Positions 24,673 through 34,051 of a stretch of DNA of 64,000 bases are shown here, one piece after another. The first letter of the stretch is position 1. Every line of letters begins with the position of its first letter. Position numbers and translations under genes: made by a program. The notes below the pieces were generated by a model. That model was not told the origin of the DNA and searched no databases. It saw only the letters and a list, made by a program, of their open reading frames with translations. Source of the DNA: Halobacteriovorax sp. HLS (GTDB lineage Bacteria > Bdellovibrionota > Bacteriovoracia > Bacteriovoracales > Bacteriovoracaceae); the NCBI RefSeq assembly GCF_004006665.1, contig NZ_QOCL01000001.1:529225-593224 (forward strand), written 5' to 3'.

Positions 24673-25728
24673 TTAATGAGATGACTTTGTTTCGTTTACT
24701 CTTTTAACAGCATTCATCATGCGAATAGAAGGGTAAACTTTTTTAAGCTTAGAGTAATGAATAACTGAAGTCAGCTTACCATTATCAACTAAAATATCTT
24801 CACAGAATCCACAATTAACAGCGTCCCTAATATCTTCATCAGATACTCTAATATTCTTAGAGGCGAAGTCTTCTAAAATCGCAGAGATATCCGCTTGCCA
24901 CTTTTCTTTATCTACTCCCGCCAATGCAAATTGATTAAGGATTGCACCTAGAAGCTTTTCGCATCTAGATGAAATGATGATCTTCTTCGAATCTTCAGTA
25001 ATTCTCTGAGTATTAAAGAAGACAACCATTTGTCTAAACTGATCAATATTTGCAACTCTAATTAGCTTTGGAAAGCCATCAGGATCATTTGCAAGTTCTA
25101 CAAAACTATTCTCAACACACATTCTTAAAAATTCTTCAAATTTTACTTCTGCTAAATTGAAAATATCAAACATATAAAACTTGAGCTTACTTAGATGAAT
25201 CTCCATTTTAGATTCTTTTAGCTCCGCATGTGTTTTCATAACAAGATAGAACATTGAAAGAAACCTTGTTACATCTGGAGTATGAAAGAAAACATACTCT
25301 CCGACTTTACCATCTGTTCCTCTACCTACAGAGTTAGACTCAAGTTCTTTAACTTTAGCATTTGTCTTTCTTAATCTATCTGCAAGAGTGTTAATGATTG
25401 TTTTAAACCATGGGTTTAATCCCTCCATAGTTTTTCCAAAAGCATTATAAGAAATTTCGATAACCTCTGTCGTTACAAGTGCAGCAGCAGAGCAACTTCT
25501 TCTTTGGGCCTTCTCATCAAAGTAGCCCATTTCACCAATAACCTCTCCGGCCCTTAGAATTGCGAGATCGACAAATCCTCGCCCCTTAGGAATGTAGAGA
25601 CGAATTTGTCCTTTTTGAATTATAAAGAGAGAGTCAGCATGATCGTTCTGATTAAACAGTTGTTCACCTGGTTTAAAAACTCTCATTCCTGATTTCTTAG
25701 CGACCTGCTTCCCTGCTGTCGTACTCAT
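24673..25728 (-). CDS. cyclic nucleotide-binding domain protein
   Basis: A 351-residue protein. Residues of about 15-135 form a cNMP-binding beta-roll (FKPGEQLFNQ, DSLFIIQKGQIRLY, GEVIGEMGYFDE in the phosphate-binding cassette). The helical C-terminal half, about 160-340, looks like a divergent effector or winged-helix region; I do not recognise a DNA-binding helix-turn-helix. It may sense cAMP, cGMP or another nucleotide. It lies just downstream of the thiolase gene on the same strand, 20 bases apart, hinting at co-expression with fatty-acid oxidation. Confidence 0.82.
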   Translation of the reverse strand: MSTTAGKQVAKKSGMRVFKPGEQLFNQNDHADSLFIIQKGQIRLYIPKGRGFVDLAILRAGEVIGEMGYFDEKAQRRSCSAAALVTTEVIEISYNAFGKTMEGLNPWFKTIINTLADRLRKTNAKVKELESNSVGRGTDGKVGEYVFFHTPDVTRFLSMFYLVMKTHAELKESKMEIHLSKLKFYMFDIFNLAEVKFEEFLRMCVENSFVELANDPDGFPKLIRVANIDQFRQMVVFFNTQRITEDSKKIIISSRCEKLLGAILNQFALAGVDKEKWQADISAILEDFASKNIRVSDEDIRDAVNCGFCEDILVDNGKLTSVIHYSKLKKVYPSIRMMNAVKRVNETKSSH

Positions 25729-25748
25729 AAAACTCTCTCTTATAAACT

Positions 25749-26912
25749 TTATATTCTTTCAATAATTAAGCTAAGTGCTTCTCCACCACCAATACAAATA
25801 GCGGCCATTCCATACTTAGATTTTTTTCTTTCCATTGCATTCATTAATGTTACTACAATTCTTGTTCCAGAGCATCCTATTGGATGACCTAAACTTACAC
25901 CACCACCAAAGATATTCACTTTAGAATGGTCAAGATTAAACTCTTTAATTGCTGCCATCGTAACTACAGCAAAGGCTTCATTAATTTCAAAAAGATCGAT
26001 ATCAGTAATATTTAGATTAGCTTTAGCTAGTGATTTTTTCATCGCTTCCGCAGGGGCCGTAGTAAACCAAGTTGGATCTTGAGCATGTGACCCCCAAGAT
26101 ACAATTTTAAACTTTGCTTGATCTTTGTACTCTTCTCCGGCCAGTACAACTGCAGCAGCTCCGTCATTAATAGTCGATGCATTTGCTGCTGTAATAGTTC
26201 CATTCTTATCAAAGGCAGGTCTGAGTGTAGGAATTTTATCGAAGTTTGCCTTCATTGGTCCTTCATCTTCAGAAACGGTAGTATCTCCCTTTCTTCCCTT
26301 AATTGTGACAGGTACTATTTCTTCTTTAAAAATTCCTTCCTTGATAGAGTTCTGTGCTCTTTTAAAAGATTCAATTGAAAATGCATCTTGCTCTTCTCTA
26401 GTAAAACCAAACTTTGTCACGCATTCTTCTGCACAGTTCCCCATTGGTCTATCAGAATAAACATCCCAAAGACCATCCCATTGCATAGAGTCTTTCATTT
26501 CAGCTGCACCAAATTTTGACACTCCAGTTCTAGAGTTCATGATTAAGTGCGGAGCTTGTGACATATTTTCCATTCCACCCGCAACAACAACTGAATTATC
26601 TTCACTCATAATAGACTGAGCGCCCATAATAATCGTCTTAAGTCCTGAGCCGCAAACCTTATTTACTGTTGTGGCCTGTGCACTTTGAGGAAGTTCTGCA
26701 AAAAGAGCGGCCTGCCTTGCTGGCGCCTGTCCAACACCTGCCTGAACAACATTTCCCATGAATACTTCTTCAACTTTAGAAGCATCAATATTTGCTTTCT
26801 GTAAGGCCCCTGAAATTGCAGCGGCTCCAAGTCTTGGTGCCGAAACGCTTGATAATGAACCTAGAAAACTTCCGCTTGGAGTTCTCGCTCCCGATAGAAT
26901 ATAAACTGACAT
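25749..26912 (-). CDS. acetyl-CoA acyltransferase (thiolase)
   Basis: A 387-residue thiolase, catalysing thiolytic cleavage of 3-ketoacyl-CoA or condensation of two acetyl-CoA. TTVNKVCGSGLKT holds the nucleophilic Cys near residue 88. EINEAFAVV, GGGVSLGHPIGCSGTRI and the C-terminal CIGGGEAL carry the other catalytic His and Cys. It may complete the beta-oxidation set encoded on the same strand at 29012-31800, or act in acetoacetyl-CoA metabolism. Confidence 0.95.
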   Translation of the reverse strand: MSVYILSGARTPSGSFLGSLSSVSAPRLGAAAISGALQKANIDASKVEEVFMGNVVQAGVGQAPARQAALFAELPQSAQATTVNKVCGSGLKTIIMGAQSIMSEDNSVVVAGGMENMSQAPHLIMNSRTGVSKFGAAEMKDSMQWDGLWDVYSDRPMGNCAEECVTKFGFTREEQDAFSIESFKRAQNSIKEGIFKEEIVPVTIKGRKGDTTVSEDEGPMKANFDKIPTLRPAFDKNGTITAANASTINDGAAAVVLAGEEYKDQAKFKIVSWGSHAQDPTWFTTAPAEAMKKSLAKANLNITDIDLFEINEAFAVVTMAAIKEFNLDHSKVNIFGGGVSLGHPIGCSGTRIVVTLMNAMERKKSKYGMAAICIGGGEALSLIIERI

Positions 26913-26987
26913 ATAGTCTCCTTTAAAATGATAAATTTTAAAGATATTAAAGCATATTGGGCAGAATTAGTAAGGACTTACAGCGTC

Positions 26988-27326
26988 TTAACAACATCTC
27001 GCAATGCGAAAATTGGTTTCAAAATTAGATTCTTTATCTGCAGGAATTACGAAGGACATTTTTCTTATAAAGTCTTGCCCATTTATCTCATAGATTGGCT
27101 CAAAATCATCAATTCTAAATTGTTTCCATTTACCTGCAATGTAAAAATAGATATCTATATAACCTAGTTTATCAAAGACCTTCGAGTCTATAGGCCTAGA
27201 TAGAGAAAGTTCACCTTTGGATAATTCTTTGAATTCAAAACAACACTCATCCCAAGAATCTTCAGGTTCTAATTTCTGATGAATAATTACTTTTATTCTC
27301 TTATTTCCTATTAGTAAGCTTCGCAT
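26988..27326 (-). CDS. small hypothetical protein
   Basis: A 112-residue protein without a recognised domain. It is beta-rich (IKVIIHQKLE, YIDIYFYIAGKWKQFRI) with several Cys near the C-terminus (RIARCC). The N-terminal ATG is close to an AAGGAGCAAG-like ribosome-binding site. It is divergent from the gene at 27393 and possibly paired with it by a shared promoter region. Confidence 0.55.
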   Translation of the reverse strand: MRSLLIGNKRIKVIIHQKLEPEDSWDECCFEFKELSKGELSLSRPIDSKVFDKLGYIDIYFYIAGKWKQFRIDDFEPIYEINGQDFIRKMSFVIPADKESNFETNFRIARCC

Positions 27327-27392
27327 AGATAACTTGCTCCTTTCCTCTATATAGTGTAAATCTCCATTACTAAAGGTTCAAAGAGGTAATAA

Positions 27393-27833
27393 ATGCTATC
27401 GAGAAAAGAACATGATTGTGAAGCAATCGCCCTGCCAGAAGAATGGACAAAGAAAGTTGAAACTCTTCTTAATGAAGTCTACCAAAGTAACTGTAAAGAG
27501 GTTGGAAAAGTCTTTGAAGTTTACGGATCAACATACCCGAGTGAATTTGTTTTCATCACTAGTCTAATAAACCCAGAAAATGATCGCATTACTCCAGTAA
27601 CTTATTTTATTTCAAAAGATCTAGATCCATCGACAAAACCAGAAAAAATGCTCGACGATTTAGTTGACTCAATTGGTGCGTTTTACGATATTTATTTCTC
27701 AACCCCTGATTGGAGTGACTTTCAAGCAGAGTGGCTAGAAACTGAGTTTAAAGGACATAAGTTCTTTTACAAAATCTCTAGAGAGAATGTGGCCCTCCAC
27801 CTAGCGGCCGACAAACTTTTAAAGCTTCAATAG
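27393..27833 (+). CDS. hypothetical acidic protein
   Basis: A 146-residue acidic protein, mixed alpha/beta, with no signal peptide or family I know. It has VFEVYGSTYPSEFVFITSLI and TYFISKDLD strands, then DDLVDSIGAFYDIYF helices. The fold hints at a small chaperone or regulator but nothing decisive is visible. The start follows AGAGGTAAT. It ends before a strong bidirectional hairpin. Confidence 0.6.
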   Translation: MLSRKEHDCEAIALPEEWTKKVETLLNEVYQSNCKEVGKVFEVYGSTYPSEFVFITSLINPENDRITPVTYFISKDLDPSTKPEKMLDDLVDSIGAFYDIYFSTPDWSDFQAEWLETEFKGHKFFYKISRENVALHLAADKLLKLQ

Positions 27834-27844
27834 TATCAAAAAAA

Positions 27845-27876
27845 AAGGCCTCACATAAGTAAGGCCTTTATTATCT
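27845..27876. terminator. bidirectional terminator
   Basis: AAGGCCT (27845-27851) pairs with AGGCCTT (27862-27868), preceded by an A-run and followed by a T-rich stretch. It serves the convergent genes on both sides. Confidence 0.72.
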
Positions 27877-27881
27877 TTTAA

Positions 27882-28874
27882 TTAATCGTCATTGAGATAG
27901 CTTTTTCCGCCACCACCTTTTGTAGTTTGGAAAACAACATCTTGATCATCACCCTCTTCGTCATCATTCCCATCAAAATCAGACTCTTCAGCGTCAATTC
28001 CAAGGTCCTTAAGAACACTAAAAAATGTTTTCTCATCTACTAGATCTTCTAAGATTGATTCCAAGTATTTGGCTGGATATTTCTCTACAAGTTCCTCAAT
28101 GAATAACTGAAGCTTTCCTTCTTCAAGGATTGACTCTCTTCTCTTAATATCTTTCCAATTTTTAATATAATGGAAACGACAGTAACCTGAAGTAGAAGAT
28201 GGGTTATCACAATTTCTCTCTAAACATTCATCTGAACCATCTGTGAAGAATTCAATAGATTGAATTGCAGCAAAGATATCATTTAAAGAGTGTTCAGAGC
28301 TTAGAGCAACGATCTCTTCTGTAAGAGAGTCCTTAGCATCATCTAACTCATCTTGAGAAGGCTTTTTAGACTTCTTAGTTTTTTCAACTTTCTTTACTTC
28401 TTCGATAAGATCTAGTTGTCCATCATTTTCAACAACTGGACTAGCTTCTTTCTTAGAAGCCTTCTTCTTAGAAACTTTCTTCTCTTCTACTTTCTTAGCA
28501 GGAGCTTTTTTTGCAACTTTCTTGGCCGGAGCTTTCTTTGCTACTTTTTTAGCAGGAGCTTTCTTCGCCACTTTTTTAGCAGGTGCCTTCTTTGCAACTT
28601 TCTTAGCAACTTTCTTTGCTGTTTTCTTTGCTGTTTTCTTTGCAACCTTTTTCGCAACCTTTTTCGCAACTTTCTTAGCGACTTTCTTTGCCGCCTTCTT
28701 AGCTACTTTCTTTGCTGCTTTTTTTGCTGGAGCTTTCTTCGCCACTTTTTTAGTAACTTTCTTCGCTGCCTTCTTGGCCGTCTTCTTAGCAACTTTTTTC
28801 TTAGCGGCTTTCTTCGCAGGTGCTTTCTTTGTTACTTTTTTTGCAACTTTCTTTGCCGTCTTTTTCTTGGCCAT
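27882..28874 (-). CDS. histone H1-like lysine-rich repeat protein
   Basis: About 330 residues from the ATG at 28874, preceded by TTGGAGAAC; the open frame extends further upstream without a better start. Residues of about 1-140 are almost entirely Lys/Ala/Val/Pro in AKK or APAKK repeats, as in bacterial H1-like DNA-binding proteins (HctB, AlgP). The C-terminal half (from about 180) is acidic and helical with a Cys/His cluster (CLERNCDNPS, GYCRFHY) that looks like a small zinc-binding motif. It ends in an Asp/Glu-rich tail. Nucleoid compaction during a resting or attack phase is inferred. Confidence 0.8.
   Translation of the reverse strand: MAKKKTAKKVAKKVTKKAPAKKAAKKKVAKKTAKKAAKKVTKKVAKKAPAKKAAKKVAKKAAKKVAKKVAKKVAKKVAKKTAKKTAKKVAKKVAKKAPAKKVAKKAPAKKVAKKAPAKKVAKKAPAKKVEEKKVSKKKASKKEASPVVENDGQLDLIEEVKKVEKTKKSKKPSQDELDDAKDSLTEEIVALSSEHSLNDIFAAIQSIEFFTDGSDECLERNCDNPSSTSGYCRFHYIKNWKDIKRRESILEEGKLQLFIEELVEKYPAKYLESILEDLVDEKTFFSVLKDLGIDAEESDFDGNDDEEGDDQDVVFQTTKGGGGKSYLNDD
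28490..28870. repeat. low-complexity Ala/Lys codon repeat
   Basis: Imperfect 15-base and 9-base units encoding AKK, VAKK and APAKK follow one another across the H1-like gene. Such DNA is prone to unequal recombination, so copy number may vary between strains. Confidence 0.7.
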
Positions 28875-29011
28875 ACCAATGTTCTCCAATATCTTTTTAA
28901 ACAAATTACTGTCCCAATTTATACAATAGAAGCCCTGCAACAAACAGGGCTAGATTTGAACGAGCTTAAACTATCTTAATTCGTATCATTATTGCCAATA
29001 TTCAGCAAGCT

Positions 29012-30151
29012 TTACTGAATTTCTTTGAGCTCATTCGCCGCAATAACAACTCTTTGAATCTCACTAGTCCCTTCATAGATTTCTGTAATCTTAGCGTCTC
29101 TAAAAAACCTCTCAACTGGATATTCCTTAGTATATCCATTACCTCCACATACTTGGATTGCTTTAGTTGTTATCCACATTGCCGATTCTGCTGCAAATAG
29201 CTTTGCGTGTGCAGATTGAAGTGAGTATGACTCATTATTGTCTTTACGTCTTGAGGCTTCCCATATGAGAAGTCGCGAAGCAGCAATTTTAGTACTCATA
29301 TCAGCCAACATAAATTGAATCGCCTGAAGAGCATGTAGAGGTTTTCCAAACTGAACTCTTTCATTAGAATATTTTAACGCGTAATTAAACGCTGCTTGAG
29401 ATATCCCTAAGGCCTGAGAAGCAATCCCAATACGACCACCATCTAGAGTGTTCATGGCAATTTTAAATCCTTTCTCATATTCACCAAGTAGATTTTCCTT
29501 AGGCACTCTTACTTTATCTAGAGCAATTTGAGCTGTAGAAGACCCTTTAATACCTAGCTTATCTTCACACTTCATAACTTCAAAACCTTTCGAATCAGTT
29601 TCAACGATAAAAGCAGATATTCCCTTATAGTTATCAGTCTTAGAAGTTTTAGCAAAAACTACTGCGATATTCGCTTCTTTACCATTGGTAATAAAGTTCT
29701 TAGTTCCAGAGATCTCATAATAGTCTCCTTTATCTTCTGCATATGTTGTTAGAGATCCCGCATCTGTACCTGCATTGGGCTCAGACAAACAGAAACAACC
29801 TATATGTTCTCCACTCGCTAGCTTTGGAAGATATTTCATTTTTTGATCTTCATTTCCAAAATTTAAAATTGGATAGACACATAAAGAAGTATGCGCAGAG
29901 ATTAGAACCCCAGTTGAAGCACATGCTCTAGAAATTTCTTCAACAATAATTGAGTAAGCAGTATAGTCCATACCTGCTCCACCATATTGCTCAGGAACAT
30001 AAGAACCTAATAATCCATTTTCTCCAAGTTGCTTAACAATGGACTCCGGAATTTTTTCATTCTTATCAATATCAGCAGCAAGCGGAGCTACTTCTGAATC
30101 AGCAAATTTAGAAACCATATCTCTAATTTCTTGATAATCGCTTAGTAACAT
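29012..30151 (-). CDS. acyl-CoA dehydrogenase (short-chain type)
   Basis: A 379-residue acyl-CoA dehydrogenase with [38 protein letters not shown] and [20 protein letters not shown]. The catalytic Glu is in [10 protein letters not shown], matching short-chain or butyryl-CoA dehydrogenases. It forms enoyl-CoA from acyl-CoA, feeding the enoyl-CoA hydratase encoded just upstream (13-base gap), and belongs to a three-gene beta-oxidation unit with 30165-31800. Confidence 0.95.
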   Translation of the reverse strand: MLLSDYQEIRDMVSKFADSEVAPLAADIDKNEKIPESIVKQLGENGLLGSYVPEQYGGAGMDYTAYSIIVEEISRACASTGVLISAHTSLCVYPILNFGNEDQKMKYLPKLASGEHIGCFCLSEPNAGTDAGSLTTYAEDKGDYYEISGTKNFITNGKEANIAVVFAKTSKTDNYKGISAFIVETDSKGFEVMKCEDKLGIKGSSTAQIALDKVRVPKENLLGEYEKGFKIAMNTLDGGRIGIASQALGISQAAFNYALKYSNERVQFGKPLHALQAIQFMLADMSTKIAASRLLIWEASRRKDNNESYSLQSAHAKLFAAESAMWITTKAIQVCGGNGYTKEYPVERFFRDAKITEIYEGTSEIQRVVIAANELKEIQ

Positions 30152-30164
30152 ATAATCTCCTTAA

Positions 30165-30965
30165 TTATTTACCTGTAAAAACTGGTTTTCTTTTTTCAAC
30201 AAATGCAGTGGTTCCCTCTTTCATATCTTCAGAACCAAATATTTCACCAAATTGACGGGCCTCTATTTCAAGACCTTCAACATTGGTTAAATCATTTCCA
30301 GCATTCATTACATGTTTAGCGAGTCCAACTGCAAGTGGAGAATTAAAAGAAATCTTTTTTAAAGTCTCCATAGCACCAGAAATCATTTCTTCTTTAGTTT
30401 TAAAAACCTTAACAACAAGACCAACTTCTTTAGCTTCATCTATTAAAATATTTCGTCCTGTGTACATAACTTCTTTGGCACGTGCTCTGCCGATAAGTTT
30501 GGATAATCGTTGAGTCCCACCAAAGCCAGGAATAAGCCCTAGTTTAACTTCTGGCTGACCAAAGACCGCGCTTTCAGTCGCATAAATAAAATCACAACTC
30601 ATGGCCATTTCACAACCACCACCTAGAGCAAAACCGTTAACACATGCAATTATTGGAAAAGGTAGCTCTTCCATTAAAAGGGTATTTTCTTGACCTAAAG
30701 TTGCAAAGTCATAGGCCTCATCTGAAGTCATCTCACTCATTTCAACAATATCTGCTCCAGCGATAAAAGCCTTCTCGCCAGCTCCAGTTAAAATCATTCC
30801 TCTTAACTTTAAATCATTATCTTTCAAAACAGATAGACAATCTCTAAGTTCAATATGAACAAGACTGTTAAGGGCGTTCAAGCTCTTCTCTCTATTAATC
30901 GTAAGGACGCCAAATCCGTCCTTTACTTCAAAAGTGATTGTTTCAAATTTAGTATTCATAGACAC
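30165..30965 (-). CDS. enoyl-CoA hydratase
   Basis: A 266-residue crotonase-family protein that hydrates trans-2-enoyl-CoA to 3-hydroxyacyl-CoA. ITGAGEKAFIAGADIVEM forms the oxyanion-hole strand, and FALGGGCEMAMSCDF and PEVKLGLIPGFGGTQRL hold the two catalytic Glu residues (CEMA, PEVKLG). It overlaps the hydroxyacyl-CoA dehydrogenase gene by 17 bases, so the two are translationally coupled. Confidence 0.95.
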   Translation of the reverse strand: MSMNTKFETITFEVKDGFGVLTINREKSLNALNSLVHIELRDCLSVLKDNDLKLRGMILTGAGEKAFIAGADIVEMSEMTSDEAYDFATLGQENTLLMEELPFPIIACVNGFALGGGCEMAMSCDFIYATESAVFGQPEVKLGLIPGFGGTQRLSKLIGRARAKEVMYTGRNILIDEAKEVGLVVKVFKTKEEMISGAMETLKKISFNSPLAVGLAKHVMNAGNDLTNVEGLEIEARQFGEIFGSEDMKEGTTAFVEKRKPVFTGK

Positions 30966-31800
30966 CTTTACCTACTTTTCGCCCAAATCTTCCGGCCGTG
31001 ACATATTTCTTTAATAATGGACAAGCTCTATACTTTGTATCGCCCAAACCTTCGTGAAGAACTTCCATAATCGCCAAACAAGTATCAAGCCCTATAAAGT
31101 CCGCTAACTCAAGTGGTCCCATTGGCTGGTTACAACCTAGCTTCATCGCATTGTCGATACCTTTAGCGTCAGCAACACCTTCATATAGAGTATAAAAAGC
31201 TTCATTTATCATCGGCATCAAGATTCTATTAACAGCGAATCCTGCAACGTCGTCAGCGCGAACAACGGTCTTCCCCATTTTTTCAGATGCAGCTTCTACT
31301 GCGCTAATTGTAGCTTCACTTGTTTCAAGCCCCGTGATGGTCTCAACTAACTTCATAACAGGAACAGGGTTCATAAAGTGCATTCCAGCAACAGCTTCAG
31401 GTCTTTTAGTAACTGCAGCTATTTCAGTTATTGATATAGAGGAAGTATTTGAAGCTAGAATTGCTCCGGGCTTAGCAACTTCATCTAATTGCTTAAAGAT
31501 TTCAAATTTAATTTTCTTATTTTCTGTGGCTGCTTCGATAATAAGATCGCAAGTATTAAGCTTCGCCATATCAGTAATACCTGTCAGGTTTGATTTAGTA
31601 GAGTCAACAAATGCTTGGTCCCACTTTCCCTTTTCTACGCCTCTACCTAATTGTTTATCAATAAATTGAAGACCAAAATCAAGCCCCTCTTTAGAAATAT
31701 CGAAAACAAATACTTCATATCCACTCATTGCAGCTACTTGAGCAATACCTCTGCCCATTTGGCCAGCGCCTACAACACCAATTGTTTTAATATCGGTCAT
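30949..31800 (-). CDS. 3-hydroxybutyryl-CoA dehydrogenase
   Basis: A 283-residue NAD-dependent dehydrogenase. The N-terminal Rossmann motif GVVGAGQMGRGIAQVAA binds NAD; SNTSSISITE and GMHFMNPVPVMKLVE contain the catalytic Ser and His, and RILMPMINEAF and GPLELADFIGLDTC form the C-terminal dimer domain. It oxidises 3-hydroxyacyl-CoA to 3-ketoacyl-CoA, the step before thiolase (25749). It is first in the unit with the hydratase and acyl-CoA dehydrogenase. Confidence 0.95.
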   Translation of the reverse strand: MTDIKTIGVVGAGQMGRGIAQVAAMSGYEVFVFDISKEGLDFGLQFIDKQLGRGVEKGKWDQAFVDSTKSNLTGITDMAKLNTCDLIIEAATENKKIKFEIFKQLDEVAKPGAILASNTSSISITEIAAVTKRPEAVAGMHFMNPVPVMKLVETITGLETSEATISAVEAASEKMGKTVVRADDVAGFAVNRILMPMINEAFYTLYEGVADAKGIDNAMKLGCNQPMGPLELADFIGLDTCLAIMEVLHEGLGDTKYRACPLLKKYVTAGRFGRKVGKGVYEY

Positions 31801-32050
31801 TTAGAATCCTTTGAAAAAGTATGAAAAAATCCACCCGATCATACGCTTAATAGCACCATTTCACAAACTCATAAGTGTTTGAAATTCGATATAAGTTACT
31901 GAATTCTATCAAGCAATGGACAATGCCATAGTTTTCCCTTGCCAAGAGGCCAAACATGTTTTAAAAACTATGTTCTGTGAAGATTATTAATGAAGTGCAT
32001 TAAGTTGTATCACATCAAATATAGAATATTTTGATACCAAGGAGTGACTT
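31801..32050. other. 250-base non-coding gap
   Basis: This gap separates divergent transcription units (minus-strand beta-oxidation and plus-strand rpsT). It must contain both promoters, but I see no pair of near-consensus boxes at good spacing. There are no ORFs, repeats or strong hairpins beyond short AT-rich palindromes. Confidence 0.5.
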
Positions 32051-32311
32051 GTGGCAAACCACAAATCTGCAAAGAAAAGAGCTAGACAATCTATCGTAAG
32101 AAACGAGAGAAACACAATCAGAAAGACTACAACAAGAACTGCTTTAAAAGCTATTCGTTCAGCTATCGAATCTAACGATAAAGCTTCTGCTACAGGGCTT
32201 TTAGCTACTACTCAAAAGTTACTAGCTAGACTTTCTAAGCACGGTGTTATCAAAGCTAATACAGCTGCAAGACAAACTTCGAGACTTGCTCAGCAAATCA
32301 ACAAGCTTTAG
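32051..32311 (+). CDS. rpsT: 30S ribosomal protein S20
   Basis: An 86-residue basic protein, S20-sized. The GTG start is preceded by CCAAGGAGTGAC and gives ANHKSAKKRARQSIVRNERN, the family N-terminus. Residues AIRSAIESNDKA, HGVIKANTAARQTSRLAQQI match S20. A GTG start is common for this gene, whose translation is autoregulated in other bacteria. Confidence 0.97.
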   Translation: MANHKSAKKRARQSIVRNERNTIRKTTTRTALKAIRSAIESNDKASATGLLATTQKLLARLSKHGVIKANTAARQTSRLAQQINKL

Positions 32312-32339
32312 TCTATAGACTTAAATTTAAGTTACATTT

Positions 32340-32364
32340 AAGGAACCTTGCTGGTTCCTTTTTT
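32340..32364 (+). terminator. rpsT terminator
   Basis: AAGGAACC (32340-32347) pairs with GGTTCCTT (32353-32360) across a five-base loop, followed by six Ts. This ends the rpsT transcript in front of the convergent holA gene. Confidence 0.85.
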
Positions 32365-32379
32365 GGTTTGAGCTCTTTT

Positions 32380-33336
32380 TTAAAATGATGATAGGTATTC
32401 TAGCCTTAATCTATTTTTAAGAAGTGGGCTCTTAGACTTTGCTGCCAACTCAAGTTCTCCAAATATATGCATTTCTTTTTGAAGCTCACTAGCGCTCCAC
32501 GCTTTGGAGTGAGACAATATTTCTTTATCATACTTACTTAGTCTACTCTTACCATCACAGTAGCTTGGATCCATTAACTTAAAGAGATGATTCTGCATAA
32601 AGAAAAAAAGAGAACGCAACTGATCGAAGTCTAATTCACTCGCCGTTAATACTTTATAAAATCTAGATTTATTCTTTGAGCCAAAAGAAGAGGCCAAACT
32701 AAAGTGATCTAACTTATTTGGTCTTATTAACTTTTGTACATATTCCAACTGAATATTGGCACCACCAGGAAAGTATAGGTTTAGTAGACTAGCGGCCTGA
32801 AAGAACTCATAACTTGTATTCTCTAAAGATTGAATGAGATAGTTTTTAACATTCATTGGAAGAGATAAATTAAAGTGAGCACAAATAAACTCAAGATGTA
32901 AGAGGTTCTCCCAAAACCTTGGGGCCTCTATTTTTATGAACTCTCCATTAATCTTCTTTGCAAATGAATCATAGACCTTAGAAGTACCTGGAAAAGAAAA
33001 AATGAGAAACTGATCGTCTAGAGAGAGAGGGTTTTCTTCTAGCCATGTCTTCGTTTTTGCTGGTAAGTTTTGGGACTCAATCACTAAGTAACTCTCATTT
33101 TGAGCAAAGAGAGACATTGTCTGAAACTTCTCCTCGAACCAATCAGGAGTTAAATCAGCCGCACTTACTTTAAAAAAGTTTCCACTATCAGTAAGTTCAC
33201 TTGGCAATCTCTCCATTAAAATATGAGAAACAAATTCATCACAAAATTGTATGGCATAGAAGCCTTTTTTATTAAAATCTATAGTGTGTGGATGAGACTT
33301 TAAAAAGTCCCACGGAAACCATTTGCTAGAAGGCAT
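32380..33336 (-). CDS. holA: DNA polymerase III delta subunit-like protein
   Basis: A 318-residue protein with the delta-subunit layout. N-terminal strands (FYAIQFCDEFVSHILMERL, then SAADLTPDWFEEKFQTMSLFAQNESYLVIES) resemble the AAA+-like fold of HolA. C-terminal helices from about 215 include FSLASSFGSKNKSRFYKVL and LRSLFFFMQNHLFKLM, typical of the clamp-loader collar. It lacks a Walker motif, as delta does. Its start overlaps lptE, the same lptE-holA order found in many proteobacteria, which strengthens the call. Confidence 0.82.
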   Translation of the reverse strand: MPSSKWFPWDFLKSHPHTIDFNKKGFYAIQFCDEFVSHILMERLPSELTDSGNFFKVSAADLTPDWFEEKFQTMSLFAQNESYLVIESQNLPAKTKTWLEENPLSLDDQFLIFSFPGTSKVYDSFAKKINGEFIKIEAPRFWENLLHLEFICAHFNLSLPMNVKNYLIQSLENTSYEFFQAASLLNLYFPGGANIQLEYVQKLIRPNKLDHFSLASSFGSKNKSRFYKVLTASELDFDQLRSLFFFMQNHLFKLMDPSYCDGKSRLSKYDKEILSHSKAWSASELQKEMHIFGELELAAKSKSPLLKNRLRLEYLSSF

Positions 33337-33985
33337 TTAGGACAGTCTCCTTAAAATTAGTAGCAGCATCTGTGGCCAAAGAGTCAAGAGACTTATTAAA
33401 AACTTCTTTATTTTTAGTCGAGTTAACTGCTCCTCCTCCATCGGGGGAATCACTAGGATTAAGAACTCTTGTGTAAGAGCCTGAGAGTGTTTGTGACGTC
33501 GAGAATATCACTCTTGGATGCTTATCTAGATACTTTTTATAATCACTATCTATCAGCTTAAGGTCTTCCTGAGTAGGCCTTTTAATAAGTATCAAACTCA
33601 AAGTAAGTTCATAACTAGTTACACTAGGTGCATAGAACTCTCTACGTTTAGAAAGCTCAGGACTAAATTCTTTACCAATAAGTGTCGTTGTATCAGTTTT
33701 ATAAAAATCATTTCTCCTATCACTAGAAGTAATTATACCAATCAAAGTCGCATCGGCCCTATCACTATTTCCACTGTAAATTTTAATAGGGGTTTCTTGA
33801 GAGAAAACAGTAGATATTCTTTCGGTCATTAAAGCACTGATATTTGGTACCAAAGATTTGTTCAAGAACGCAGGAATGGCAACAGTCTTAATTCCATGAC
33901 TTGCAAAAGGATTTTCTTGATAATGAAAATTATATCCTGAACAAGAACTTAGAAATATGAAAACAATATAAAAGAAATATTTCAT
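33326..33985 (-). CDS. lptE: LPS-assembly lipoprotein LptE-like
   Basis: A 219-residue lipoprotein. The signal FFYIVFIFLSSC ends at the lipobox Cys, followed by SGYNFHYQ. GIKTVAIPAFLNKSLVPNISALMTERISTVFSQ is the LptE strand-helix core, and later segments repeat beta strands with polar turns. LptE plugs the LptD barrel that inserts lipopolysaccharide into the outer membrane. It precedes holA, as in many Gram-negatives. Confidence 0.84.
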   Translation of the reverse strand: MKYFFYIVFIFLSSCSGYNFHYQENPFASHGIKTVAIPAFLNKSLVPNISALMTERISTVFSQETPIKIYSGNSDRADATLIGIITSSDRRNDFYKTDTTTLIGKEFSPELSKRREFYAPSVTSYELTLSLILIKRPTQEDLKLIDSDYKKYLDKHPRVIFSTSQTLSGSYTRVLNPSDSPDGGGAVNSTKNKEVFNKSLDSLATDAATNFKETVLNAF

Positions 33986-34051
33986 AGACTATATTTCTAC
34001 CATTGTGGAAACAAAGTTGCCAATTCACTTATGATATTAGAAGGTAACTTC

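Noticed and set aside
28490..28870. CRISPR-like repeat array
   Set aside because: The repeats are inside a coding frame, differ in length and have no spacers.
28416..28979. Long plus-strand frames opposite the H1-like gene
   Set aside because: They are the complement of Lys/Ala codons and encode Phe/Ala/Thr-rich or Cys-rich low-complexity sequence with no ribosome-binding site; the minus-strand reading fits a known protein type.
31937..31950. CCCTTGCCAAG before rpsT, also found upstream of nrdR
   Set aside because: An 11-base shared string at two unrelated promoters with no symmetric structure is too short to call a regulatory site.
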